A stretch of 64,000 nt of DNA, from NCBI GenBank assembly GCA_024234395.1, contig JACKOH010000003.1, forward strand, positions 62,001 through 126,000. The letters run 5' to 3'. Numbering within the stretch: the first letter of the stretch is position 1; every line of letters starts with the position of its first letter. The notes under the pieces were generated by a model that made no database searches, was not told where the DNA came from, and was given only the letters and a program-made list of their open reading frames with translations. Source of the DNA: Pseudomonadales bacterium (lineage in GTDB: Bacteria > Pseudomonadota > Gammaproteobacteria > Pseudomonadales > Pseudohongiellaceae). The position numbers and the translations under genes were made by a program. This document shows positions 34,746 through 43,000 of the stretch, in pieces.

Positions 34746-34790
34746 TCTGCAGCGCCGGTGTGTCCAGCAGTTCCGGAAATCAACTGGCTG

Positions 34791-35219
34791 CTACTCTATT
34801 TTGCGGGCAATCGGGCCAGTACCGGAATTCAGTTCATTCTGTAACATCAGGTTTCCATCCGCATCGATTACCCAGTAATCCCGCATCTGAAAGGTGTTGA
34901 CTCCCGGATCGATGTCGAAGCGTCTCCCCAGCGGGGAAGACGACTCCACCAGCGGTGTCCTTCTGCTGCTGCCATCGTCATACTCGGTATCCAGAAAGTA
35001 TTTGCCGTTTTCCGCAACGATGGTGAGAGTACTGAAGAAAATCGGATTACTGACATCGTCCCGCCAGCTGCCGACAACCCCATCGGCTGGAACACCGGCA
35101 GTACTGCCGGATCCCGAACCACTGTCCAGCGCTGCTGTGGAACCGGACTGCCCGGAATCGCCGCAGGATACGAGGAACAGGTAACAGAGAAAAATAGCGG
35201 GTGGTCTCAGCATTTTCAT
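34791..35219 (-). CDS. Small lipoprotein of unknown function
   Basis: 142 residues from the ATG at 35219, with a CAGGAG site upstream. A lipoprotein signal (MLRPPAIFLCYLFLVSCG) ends in a VSC lipobox. A Ser/Gly-rich linker (SGQSGSTAALDSGSGSGSTA) follows. The remaining 90 residues form a beta-rich, lipocalin-like domain: VVGSWRDDVSNPIFFSTLTI, GKYFLDTEYDDGSS and NTFQMRDYWVIDADGNL. It should be anchored in the envelope. Family not identified. Confidence 0.75.
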   Translation of the reverse strand: MKMLRPPAIFLCYLFLVSCGDSGQSGSTAALDSGSGSGSTAGVPADGVVGSWRDDVSNPIFFSTLTIVAENGKYFLDTEYDDGSSRRTPLVESSSPLGRRFDIDPGVNTFQMRDYWVIDADGNLMLQNELNSGTGPIARKIE

Positions 35220-35336
35220 GACACAGGTCTCCTGTTTGACGGTTGAAAATCTGAGCTTCATGACCCGGTTGCTTTGCCGCTTCACTGATCCTCGACAACC
35301 GCCGGATCAGCGAACCGACAATGGGTCCGAGCCTAT

Positions 35337-35480
35337 AGCAGCCTGTTGAAAAATTCTCAGGTGAGTGCAAGACAAGAAAAAATCTGGCGAATAAAGCACA
35401 GTTTACACGCCGAAAATAAGCATTCTGAACCAGATTTTAACGCCGCATCGTGCCAACTCAGGGCTACTCAACAGGCTGCT
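35337..35480. repeat. MITE-like repeat, full copy 3 (144 bp)
   Basis: Terminal inverted repeats AGCAGCCTGTTGA at 35337-35349 and its complement TCAACAGGCTGCT at 35468-35480 are perfect over 13 bp. The core has AAATCTGGC ... CCAGATTTT. It matches the copies at 6874 and 19672 at both ends. It lies between the lipoprotein promoter and the end of the radical SAM gene. Confidence 0.85.
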
Positions 35481-35500
35481 GAAAATTCCACGGACTTCCC

Positions 35501-36460
35501 CTACTGCGAGCAGCTGCCACCGCCCAGGACGCAGAATTTGGCGCAATGCGGATGGTTCAAACGCACTGGTTGCCAGGACTCACTCAGGGTTTTGCCCAGG
35601 TTGAAACGCTGGTCATAAGGCAACAGGGTACAGGCCATCACCGACAGGTGATCGTCGCCCTTGTGTTTGACCACCATACGGGAAGACGCACACATCATAT
35701 CGGCAGGGTCCTTGTTCAGGATTCCCCAGCAACTGGTAGTGATCTCCGGCACCTGTGCGGCAGTGTCCATTTCCGGGAACAATACCAGATCGCTTTCATC
35801 GTCGGCATCAAGCGCAATAGTCTCCCGCTCAAAAAGTTGCGCATAACCTCGGCGCAGGGAAGTCTCCTCTTCATCCCAGAAGGTGCGGCCCGCGACGCTG
35901 AACGAAAAGCCATTCTCCGACAGCCATCGTAGACCCCGGATAGCCGGCTTCCAGGACCGCTTGCCACGCTCGCTGGCATGCCTGGCTTCCGTATAGTGAT
36001 CCAGTGACACCCGCAGCTTCAGGCGCTCACCGTACTGCTGCCGCAATGCTGTCAGCTCCCCATCGTGACGTAGCATGGTATTCATGGCATTGGTCAGCAC
36101 CAGCACCCGAAAGCCCCGTTCCAGGCACAGCGACAGGATCGGCAGAAAGTCATCGTTAAGGAACGGTTCGCCGCCGGTAAAACCGATTTCACCGGTAGGA
36201 AAATTCTGCTCGGCAATTTCATCCAGCAACCCTCTGACCTCATCGGTACTGATATAGGACAAGCGGTCGTTGGTTGGCGTGGACTCGATGTAACAGTGCT
36301 CACAGGCGAGATTGCACAGACTGCCGGTGTTGATCCACAGGGTTGTCAGGTCCTGGGGATAGACCGAGGCACGCGGCTCACCCTTGGCGGTCCATTCCGG
36401 ATCGGTGAACGGAGCCGTGCCGGAGGGTATCTCTTTCAGCTTCAGGGGGTCGGAATTCAT
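35501..36460 (-). CDS. Radical SAM protein adjacent to ArsM-like methyltransferase
   Basis: 319 residues. The radical SAM [4Fe-4S] motif is CNLACEHC, with Cys at 49, 53 and 56, followed by GFTGGEPFLND (the GGE motif that binds SAM methionine). There is a late Cys cluster: SCWGILN, MMCASS, ACTLL and HCAKFCVLGGGSCSQ, which may bind an auxiliary cluster. It begins 16 nt after the ArsM-like gene on the same strand. It resembles neither ArsS with its DUF3641 tail nor classic SPASM proteins closely, so its reaction is unknown. An organoarsenical biosynthetic role is inferred from the pairing. Confidence 0.85.
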   Translation of the reverse strand: MNSDPLKLKEIPSGTAPFTDPEWTAKGEPRASVYPQDLTTLWINTGSLCNLACEHCYIESTPTNDRLSYISTDEVRGLLDEIAEQNFPTGEIGFTGGEPFLNDDFLPILSLCLERGFRVLVLTNAMNTMLRHDGELTALRQQYGERLKLRVSLDHYTEARHASERGKRSWKPAIRGLRWLSENGFSFSVAGRTFWDEEETSLRRGYAQLFERETIALDADDESDLVLFPEMDTAAQVPEITTSCWGILNKDPADMMCASSRMVVKHKGDDHLSVMACTLLPYDQRFNLGKTLSESWQPVRLNHPHCAKFCVLGGGSCSQ

Positions 36461-36476
36461 CGGCGACAGTCTCGCT

Positions 36477-37556
36477 TCAGCAACAGGACGAGGTGGATGA
36501 TCCGGCTGGCTCCGCTTCCGTTCGGTCCTGATAGGGTATCTCGGTACCGCAGCCGGGGAAAATACCGAAATGGGTGGAGAAGTCGCCGTAGAACTCGAAA
36601 AATTCCCGGTAGCGGGTTGCGGCCAGCATCAGCCAGGAATTGCCACAGACCGGGACAATTTTACCCAGTTCGAACAGATGATGGTCGTCGAGCTGAAAAC
36701 GGGTCGGTTGCTCGTCGACTCCCCCCAGGTATTTCACCGCCTGCCCGTAGTCTTCACAAGCGGGCTCCAGTGCCGGCAGTTTGAACAGCCGGTGGGTTAC
36801 CGAATAGAAACGATAGCCCTCGGTTTTACGCTGGACGGATTCGTTATCAATGGTCAGGCGTCGGGACTCAACAATGCGGGGATCCCCAAAGCCTGCCTGT
36901 CTGGCCAGATTGAGAAAATCGTTCCAGTAAAGCGCGCCACTTAGGCATTCACCATACAATTCCCGGTCGTTGACCAGCTCGGGAGGAATCCGGCGATCAC
37001 AGTAAACATCGGAAAAATAAAATTCGCCACCTTCCTTGAGAACCCGCTGTGCCTCACTCAATACCGCACGTTTGTCGGCCGCCAGGTTGACGACGCAATT
37101 GGAAACTATCACGTCGAATTCCGCATCGCCGATACCCGCACCCCGCAAGTCCTGAATATTGCCCTTGACGAAGTCCACATTGGCAGCGGAGAAACCGAAT
37201 TGTTCGCGGTGCCACTCCCGATGCCGATTGGCTACTGCCAGTTGTTCATCGGTCATGTCGATACCGAGCACATACCCGGACTCACCGACCAGTTGCGAAA
37301 GCAGGTAGCAATCCCGACCCGAGCCGCTTCCCAGGTCCAGCACCCGCAGACCCTCCAGGCAGGTGGGTATGGTCAGGCCACAACCATAATAGCGGGTCAG
37401 TACCTCCGGATGAATTTTTTTCAGGCCGGCACGGATCTGATCCGGCAACCCGGTTACCGTACAGCAGGCGTTGGTTTTCAGGTCTGCGCTACTTTGCAAC
37501 TCCCGACCGTAGTAATCCTGGACTTCCTGTTCAAGCAGATCGGTTTCTTTCAGCAC
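36477..37556 (-). CDS. ArsM-like SAM-dependent arsenite methyltransferase
   Basis: 359 residues. It has the ArsM layout: Cys-Cys at 31-32 (LKTNACCTV), Tyr-Tyr-Gly-Cys with Cys59, the SAM-binding DLGSGSGRD (74-82), ACT-like VIVSNCVVNL with Cys154 and YGECLSGALY with Cys204. These Cys positions fit the As(III)-binding set of characterised ArsM enzymes. The C-terminal domain (about 240-350) ends in SSTSSCC, as in many ArsM proteins. It would methylate arsenite. It is cytoplasmic, the first gene of a pair with the radical SAM enzyme. No arsR, arsB or arsC lies nearby. Confidence 0.88.
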   Translation of the reverse strand: MLKETDLLEQEVQDYYGRELQSSADLKTNACCTVTGLPDQIRAGLKKIHPEVLTRYYGCGLTIPTCLEGLRVLDLGSGSGRDCYLLSQLVGESGYVLGIDMTDEQLAVANRHREWHREQFGFSAANVDFVKGNIQDLRGAGIGDAEFDVIVSNCVVNLAADKRAVLSEAQRVLKEGGEFYFSDVYCDRRIPPELVNDRELYGECLSGALYWNDFLNLARQAGFGDPRIVESRRLTIDNESVQRKTEGYRFYSVTHRLFKLPALEPACEDYGQAVKYLGGVDEQPTRFQLDDHHLFELGKIVPVCGNSWLMLAATRYREFFEFYGDFSTHFGIFPGCGTEIPYQDRTEAEPAGSSTSSCC

Positions 37557-37870
37557 GCTGCACCTCTTGATTGATTCTGTTGTTCACCAGCTCGTACGAA
37601 CGCTCTGGCGTCATTGTAGCCAGTGGCGTCAGTAGTCTCAGTCGGGAACAGCCCTGACAGCAGTGGCAGTCGGGGGCTGGCAACCCATAACGTAAACGGG
37701 GGACTGAAGTCGGTCCGGTTGTTATACTGATACCAGAACGGGATTGTACCGATTTTATTGCCCCGACACCTCTCCCGCACACACTGGATAGCGGACAGTC
37801 TCAGGACTGGCCGACTGCCGCCGGCGTAACCCGCCGACCTCAACCCGTCTGTCAGCACCAGGAGATCAGC
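37557..37870. other. Divergent intergenic region upstream of ArsM-like gene
   Basis: About 314 bp separate the ArsM-like gene and the small plus-strand gene. I see no perfect ArsR-type operator. CAGGAG precedes the plus-strand ATG. Confidence 0.4.
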
Positions 37871-38203
37871 ATGGCTGCGAAAACACTTCCCTATCATGTC
37901 AGGACCGGAACCGGTGACCGATTTGAGCTCGAATTCCCGCTGCATCCCGATACCAGGGAAGTGGTGCGGATAAGTCAGTTGCTTTCGGCAATTCTTGCGG
38001 CCATCGACCATGACATTGCCACCATGGGGGAAACCAGCAATGGCGATGTTCTGCAGGCTGTGTCCATGGCCTTGGCCATCCGGGCACGGATGATCCATGC
38101 ACCCTTTGAGACCGCTGCCGGTCTGTCTCAGCAACTGGTCGACCAGGCACTGGAAGCAGTAGCCCGTTCCGAACGACTCACCCCCCGTATCGGCCATGCC
38201 TGA
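37871..38203 (+). CDS. Small conserved cytoplasmic protein, unknown function
   Basis: 110 residues with a strong AGGAG ribosome binding site. No signal peptide or membrane helix. A central helical pattern (VRISQLLSAILAAIDHDIAT, DVLQAVSMALAIRARMI) and C-terminal AGLSQQLVDQALEAVAR suggest a helical bundle. Gene-like start and base use support it; family not recognised. It lies 110 bp before nhaA and could be in its transcript. Confidence 0.65.
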   Translation: MAAKTLPYHVRTGTGDRFELEFPLHPDTREVVRISQLLSAILAAIDHDIATMGETSNGDVLQAVSMALAIRARMIHAPFETAAGLSQQLVDQALEAVARSERLTPRIGHA

Positions 38204-38313
38204 ACCCTCCGCCAACCTTGTGACCGGCGCCAGCTGTCCCGACTTGCAGGGAGTGCCTCCTGCCCCGTAACAGTGTCATTCCTGCACCAGGGCTGTACAA
38301 TGGCAACCAAGCT

Positions 38314-39687
38314 ATGGAACAAGACCGGAAAGACAACACGTCCCCTCACTCGGTTTTGCATCGCGGCGTCGGCAAGCTCGTCAGGCCTCTGCAGTACATC
38401 ATCCGTGATCAGAAAACTGCCAGTCTGCTCCTGCTCGCTTGTGCATTAATCGCGCTGGTGATCGCCAATTCCCCCTTGTCTTCTATCTATGAAGAATTGA
38501 TCAGAACTCCCGTCGGTGTGGTATTCGGAGATCATCGTCTGACCATGAGCCTCAGACACTGGATCAACGATGCACTGATGTCACTGTTCTTCTTCGTCAT
38601 CGGCCTGGAAATCAAGCGCGAACTGCTGGTCGGCGAATTGCGCAAAGCCGATCGGGCGATACCGGTCATTGCCGCGGCAATCGGCGGCATGGCGGTGCCG
38701 GCCCTGATCTTTGTGCTGATTAATCAGGGTCAGGACACTCTGCATGGCTGGGCCATACCCATGGCGACGGATACCGCCTTCGCCATCGGCGTCCTTACTC
38801 TGCTGGGAAAGCGGGTACCTTCAGGCCTCACTGCCTTTCTGCTGGCTCTGGCCATTATCGATGACATGGGTGCTGTGCTCGTTATCGCGCTGTTTTATAC
38901 CAGCGACCTTGACTTGCAGTATCTGGTCCTGGCGTTCCTGGCATTGTTGATTCTGCTGATGGCAAACCGCGCCGGGGTACGCCATCCTGCCGTCTTTATC
39001 TGCGGCGGCAGCCTGGTCTGGGCCGCCATGCTGGGATCCGGTGTCCACTCCACACTTGCCGGAGTGCTGGTTGCCCTGACGGTACCGGCGCGACCTGCCA
39101 GAAGTCCCCGGCACTTTGTCAGAAAGAGCCGCAGGCTGATCAACGAGTTTGTCCGCCGCATTCAGAACAGCAATGAGGAAAATCCGGTACTTGCCGAACA
39201 GGACCACCACTTCCTGGTGGAACGACTGCAGGAAACCGCAAAACAGGCCACCACGCCACTGCAACTCTGGGAACGTACCATGGAGCACCCGGTAGCGCTG
39301 CTGGTTCTGCCCGTGTTCGCACTGGTTAACGCCGGCATCCCTCTCCAGGGACTCAGCCTGGCAGACGTGCTGAGCCAGCCGTTAGCGCTGGGCATCGTAC
39401 TGGGACTGGTGGCAGGCAAGGTGGCGGGCATCCTGATAGCGACCTCGCTAATCGTTAAATTGGGCTGGGGTCGATTGCCGGGTGGCATGCAGCTGAAACA
39501 TACGATCGGTCTCGGCCTGTTGGCCGGAATGGGATTTACCATGTCGATTTTCATCGCCGGTCTCGGCTTCGAAAATTCGCCGCAAGAATTGGTAGCCGCC
39601 AAAACAGGCATTATTGCCGCTTCTCTGCTCGCGGGCTTACTTGGATTTATGTGGCTGAGATTTCTATCCTTTCGGTCAAATACCTGA
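38314..39687 (+). CDS. nhaA: Na+/H+ antiporter NhaA
   Basis: 457 residues with about 12 membrane segments. The transport-site Asp pair is in ALAIIDDMGAVLVIALFYTS (the Asp163/Asp164 equivalent). Other markers are HWINDALMSLFFFVIGLEIK with RELLVGEL, and MATDTAFAIGVLTLLGKRVP. An extra cytoplasmic helical section (RRLINEFVRRIQNSNEENPV ... ERLQETAKQATTPLQLWERT) before the last helices is found in one NhaA subgroup. It exchanges sodium for protons and controls salt and pH tolerance. Confidence 0.96.
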   Translation: MEQDRKDNTSPHSVLHRGVGKLVRPLQYIIRDQKTASLLLLACALIALVIANSPLSSIYEELIRTPVGVVFGDHRLTMSLRHWINDALMSLFFFVIGLEIKRELLVGELRKADRAIPVIAAAIGGMAVPALIFVLINQGQDTLHGWAIPMATDTAFAIGVLTLLGKRVPSGLTAFLLALAIIDDMGAVLVIALFYTSDLDLQYLVLAFLALLILLMANRAGVRHPAVFICGGSLVWAAMLGSGVHSTLAGVLVALTVPARPARSPRHFVRKSRRLINEFVRRIQNSNEENPVLAEQDHHFLVERLQETAKQATTPLQLWERTMEHPVALLVLPVFALVNAGIPLQGLSLADVLSQPLALGIVLGLVAGKVAGILIATSLIVKLGWGRLPGGMQLKHTIGLGLLAGMGFTMSIFIAGLGFENSPQELVAAKTGIIAASLLAGLLGFMWLRFLSFRSNT

Positions 39688-39725
39688 GGGGCCACTGATG
39701 AACAGAACAGGAGCAACCGGCAGCC

Positions 39726-40619
39726 ATGTCTGAGCGTCCACTAGTCATCGCCCTGGGCGGCAATGCCCTCAAAACCCGGCCCGGCACGATGGAAATCGAC
39801 GGCCTGGAACCAGTCTGTGAAACACTGGCCGGACTCGCTGGCGACGGCCTGGTTATCACTCATGGCAGCGGCCCCCAGATCGGTCTGCTCGCGGATGGCG
39901 GGCCCGACCAGCGACACACGACCCTGGATGTGCTGGATGCCGAGGTGGAAGGCTGGCTGGGATATCTCATCGAGCAGGAACTGGACAACTGGCTCGAGTC
40001 CGGTCACTGCGTCGCCACGTTGTTGACCCGGATCGAGGTGGACGCCAATGATGCGGCTTTCAGTCAGCCGTCAAAACCCGTAGGCGGCTGGATATCGGAG
40101 GCCGAGGCGAGACAACTGGTGGCCTCTCGGGGCTGGGAATTTCTGGTGGAAAACGGCCGCTGCCGACGTCTCGTCCCCTCTCCGTATCCCCGTCGTGTTC
40201 TCCAGCTCAGAGTTATCGCCGATCTGTTGCGTGAGGGTCATACTGTCATCTGCGCAGGAGGTGGCGGCATTCCTGTGGTTCGCAGCCAGGAGGGCAAACT
40301 GCAGGGAGTGGATGCGGTAGTCGACAAGGATCTGGCCAGTGCGTTGCTGGCCAGTCAACTGCAGGCGCGACTTCTGGTGCTGGCAACCAATGTATCCGGT
40401 GTTTATCGCAACTGGGCTGACGGGAACCGGCATCTGATTGATTCAATTTCCTGTCGGGATCTGGCTGGCTTGCAGTTACCACCCGGTTCCATGGGTCCCA
40501 AAGCGGCGGCGGCAGTTGATTTCGTCAAAACCACGGGAAATAACGCTGTCATCGGTTCGCTTGACGATTTATCCTTGCTGGTGGAACAGCGGGCAGGCAC
40601 GCTGGTTGTTCCGGACTGA
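39726..40619 (+). CDS. Carbamate kinase
   Basis: 297 residues in the amino-acid-kinase fold. Motifs: LVIALGGNALKTRP at the N-terminus, VITHGSGPQIGLLA, ICAGGGGIPVVRS, LQGVDAVVDKDLASALLA (the lysine and Asp that position ATP) and LPPGSMGPKAAAAVDFV. It interconverts carbamoyl phosphate plus ADP and carbamate plus ATP. In the arginine deiminase pathway it is encoded with arcA and arcB, both absent here. Instead a cysteine hydrolase gene follows by 15 nt. Gene context suggests degradation of a carbamoylated compound with ATP recovery. AGGAG lies upstream of its ATG. Confidence 0.9.
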   Translation: MSERPLVIALGGNALKTRPGTMEIDGLEPVCETLAGLAGDGLVITHGSGPQIGLLADGGPDQRHTTLDVLDAEVEGWLGYLIEQELDNWLESGHCVATLLTRIEVDANDAAFSQPSKPVGGWISEAEARQLVASRGWEFLVENGRCRRLVPSPYPRRVLQLRVIADLLREGHTVICAGGGGIPVVRSQEGKLQGVDAVVDKDLASALLASQLQARLLVLATNVSGVYRNWADGNRHLIDSISCRDLAGLQLPPGSMGPKAAAAVDFVKTTGNNAVIGSLDDLSLLVEQRAGTLVVPD

Positions 40620-40634
40620 ACCCCAGAAATACCG

Positions 40635-41330
40635 ATGAGTAAAAAAGATCAATACCAGCCCTATCAGATTCCCGGCACCCTGGCTCGCTATGAACCACGT
40701 CTGGAAATGCCCTGGCAACAGGCGTTGCTTTGCATTGATCTGCAGGTGCTTGGCTGCCGCGAAGGGTATGGAGTTTTCGAGAGTCACCGTGACGCAGGGA
40801 TATCAGAACATTCAATACAGTATTACCTGGACCGCGTTGATAATTATGTGATTCCGAATGTGCAGAAATTACAGGCAGCCTTCCGCAAAAGCGGCTGTGA
40901 AGTCATTCATTGCCGGATTCAGTCATTGACTGAGGACGGCCGTGATCGCAGCCTCGAGCACAAGCGATTGGGTCTGCATGCTTCGCCCGGTTCCGAGCTG
41001 GCCGAATTCCTTCCTGAAGTGGCACCGATAAGCAACGAAATTATAATCAACAAAACTGCCAGTGGCGTTTTCGTGTCCACTAATCTGGAATACATACTGC
41101 GCAATCTCGGTGTGCAGAAACTGTTTGTCAGTGGCGTTTATACCAACGAATGTGTCAGCAGCGCAGTACGCAGCGCCAGCGATCTCGGCTTCGATGTCAG
41201 ACTGATCAGCGATGCCACAGCTGCCATTACCCGGGAGTTGCATGACGCTACGCTGCTGACCACGGATCAGCGCTACGCCAGGGTCGTCACGACCAGTGAA
41301 GCGCTCGAGGAACTGACTATCGATGAGTAG
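40635..41330 (+). CDS. Isochorismatase-like cysteine hydrolase
   Basis: 231 residues. The catalytic triad of the cysteine hydrolase family is present: Asp35 in LLCIDLQ, Lys in INKTASGVF and Cys in SGVYTNECVSSAVRSASDLG. The conserved cis-peptide region precedes the Cys. Known members cleave N-carbamoyl or ureido bonds (N-carbamoylsarcosine, biuret, ureidoacrylate) or isochorismate. Position 15 nt after carbamate kinase favours a carbamoyl-type substrate. No signal peptide. The C-terminus is regular. Substrate not determined. Confidence 0.85.
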   Translation: MSKKDQYQPYQIPGTLARYEPRLEMPWQQALLCIDLQVLGCREGYGVFESHRDAGISEHSIQYYLDRVDNYVIPNVQKLQAAFRKSGCEVIHCRIQSLTEDGRDRSLEHKRLGLHASPGSELAEFLPEVAPISNEIIINKTASGVFVSTNLEYILRNLGVQKLFVSGVYTNECVSSAVRSASDLGFDVRLISDATAAITRELHDATLLTTDQRYARVVTTSEALEELTIDE

Positions 41331-41381
41331 GCGCACTGTTACCCACGGTTTGTTGGCACCTGGAACCTGGAGCCTTCGCTA

Positions 41382-42362
41382 TTGAATGTTGCTGAACCGG
41401 GTTACCGGACACCACCACGGCAGACCAATGCCGCAGGCACTTTACGCACAGTCGGATTCGAACTGGAGTTTACCGGACTGACCCTGAGCGAGGCGGGCCA
41501 GGCAGTAAGCAAAGCGCTGGCTGGACAACTCACCGGCTCAACGGCTGCTGAAATGCAGATCGAGACTGAGGAGCTGGGGACATTCCTGGTGGAAGTGGAC
41601 TGGAGTTTTCTGAAAAAGCTGGCCCGGGAGCACCAGGACTATCAGCAGGAACTGAGCATGCTGAGCGACACAGCCAGCCTGCTGGTCCCGGTCGAGGTAG
41701 TCTGTCCACCGCTGGCAATCAATTGCCTGTCCAGACTGGACAGCCTGGTAAACCACTTACGACAGGCAGGAGCACGGGGTACCGACGACTCTCCTTTTGC
41801 CGCCTATGGGGTCCACATCAATACCGAAATCCCGGAACAGTCGGCAACCATGGTCGACGCTTATCTGAAGGCTTTCTGCCTGTTGCAATGGTGGCTGGTC
41901 GATAAACACCAGGTCAACCTGACCCGGCGGATCACGCCATATGTGGATCTTTATCCGGATCGCTATCTTAAGCGGGTGATAGCGTCCCGCAATCCGTCCC
42001 TCGAACAGATTATTTCCGATTACCTGCACTACAACCCGACCCGCAACCGGGCGCTCGACATGTTGCCGCTATTCAAGGAAATCAACCCCGCGCTTATAGA
42101 GGAAAGTATTGACGATGCCCGCGTCAAGGCCAGGCCCACCTTTCACTATCGTCTCCCCAACTGCGTAATCGACGCTCCCGACTGGTCCCTGGCAGAATCC
42201 TGGAATGTCTGGTGCCTGGTGGAAGAACTGGCCTGTCAGCCACAACAGCTGGCCATGCTCTGTGATGAATTCCTGCTGAGTTGGCGTCCGGCTTTTGGCG
42301 TCGATGAGAGTGCGTGGATAGCAAGGATCGAACAATGGCGGAAACAATCCGGATTGGCGTAA
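41382..42362 (+). CDS. Putative amidoligase (Amidoligase_2, glutamine-synthetase-like fold)
   Basis: 326 residues from a TTG; GGAG lies just upstream and no ATG precedes the conserved start. The N-terminus RTVGFELEFTGLTLSEAGQA is the first block of the COOH-NH2 ligase family (GFE-x-E metal-binding strand). Later blocks are GTFLVEVDWSFL, VPVEVVCPPLAI with LDSLVNHLRQAGARGTDDS, AAYGVHINTEIP, and FHYRLPNCVIDAPDWSLAES. It likely joins a carboxyl to an amine with ATP. The start of the next gene overlaps its 3' end by 28 nt. It is part of the carbamate kinase/hydrolase/amidoligase group. Substrates unknown. Confidence 0.85.
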   Translation: MNVAEPGYRTPPRQTNAAGTLRTVGFELEFTGLTLSEAGQAVSKALAGQLTGSTAAEMQIETEELGTFLVEVDWSFLKKLAREHQDYQQELSMLSDTASLLVPVEVVCPPLAINCLSRLDSLVNHLRQAGARGTDDSPFAAYGVHINTEIPEQSATMVDAYLKAFCLLQWWLVDKHQVNLTRRITPYVDLYPDRYLKRVIASRNPSLEQIISDYLHYNPTRNRALDMLPLFKEINPALIEESIDDARVKARPTFHYRLPNCVIDAPDWSLAESWNVWCLVEELACQPQQLAMLCDEFLLSWRPAFGVDESAWIARIEQWRKQSGLA

Positions 42363-43000
42363 CCGGAAACAGCCGCAGGGTATCGCCCAGTTGGCTCTGT
42401 ACCGCGATGGCACTGCGGCTGGCAGGCGCGACGCCGGATCGTATCAGTGTCAGGCACGACCCGGGACATACTGATTTCCAGGCGCTCGTTATCGGTGGCG
42501 GGGATGACGTGAGCCCGGAGCACTATGGTCATGACATCACCGAAAAAGTGAAGCCTGACCCGGAGCGGGATAGACTGGAAATCGACTGGATCAGAAGAGC
42601 GCTTAGCAACAGGATCCCATTGCTGGGAATCTGCCGGGGTGCGCAATTGATCAATGTGGTGCTGGGCGGAACTCTGTACCAGGACATCCGCCCCCTCAGA
42701 AACCACACGTACAATCGACCCGGGCTGCTGCCCACCAAGCAGATCCTGCTCCAGGCCGACAGCCTGGTGGCCAAGGTGTGCGGCCGGCAGAGACTGCGGG
42801 TCAACAGCCTGCACAACCAGGCAATCCATGAGCTTGGTGAGGGACTGCAAACGGTGGGAATGGATCTCGACGACATTGTCCAGGCGGTGGAGTATCATCG
42901 CGGCCCGGCAATTATCGGTGTCCAGTGGCATCCTGAGTACCTGCTTTACCTGCCCTCGCAACTCGCTCTGTTCAGATGGCTGGTGGAGGAAGCCCGGTGA
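42335..43000 (+). CDS. Class I glutamine-amidotransferase-like hydrolase (PuuD/peptidase C26 type)
   Basis: 221 residues from ATG 42335, inside the 3' end of the amidoligase gene; an earlier ATG at 42314 is possible. The catalytic Cys is in PLLGICRGAQLINVVLGGTL, and the His and Glu are in VQWHPEYLLYL. Further family blocks are VIGGGDDVSPEHYG and VNSLHNQAIHELGEGLQ. Members cleave gamma-glutamyl amide bonds (PuuD removes glutamate from gamma-glutamyl-GABA). The overlap with an amidoligase fits a make-and-cleave pair for a gamma-glutamyl-type conjugate. Cytoplasmic. Confidence 0.88.
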   Translation: MAETIRIGVTGNSRRVSPSWLCTAMALRLAGATPDRISVRHDPGHTDFQALVIGGGDDVSPEHYGHDITEKVKPDPERDRLEIDWIRRALSNRIPLLGICRGAQLINVVLGGTLYQDIRPLRNHTYNRPGLLPTKQILLQADSLVAKVCGRQRLRVNSLHNQAIHELGEGLQTVGMDLDDIVQAVEYHRGPAIIGVQWHPEYLLYLPSQLALFRWLVEEAR

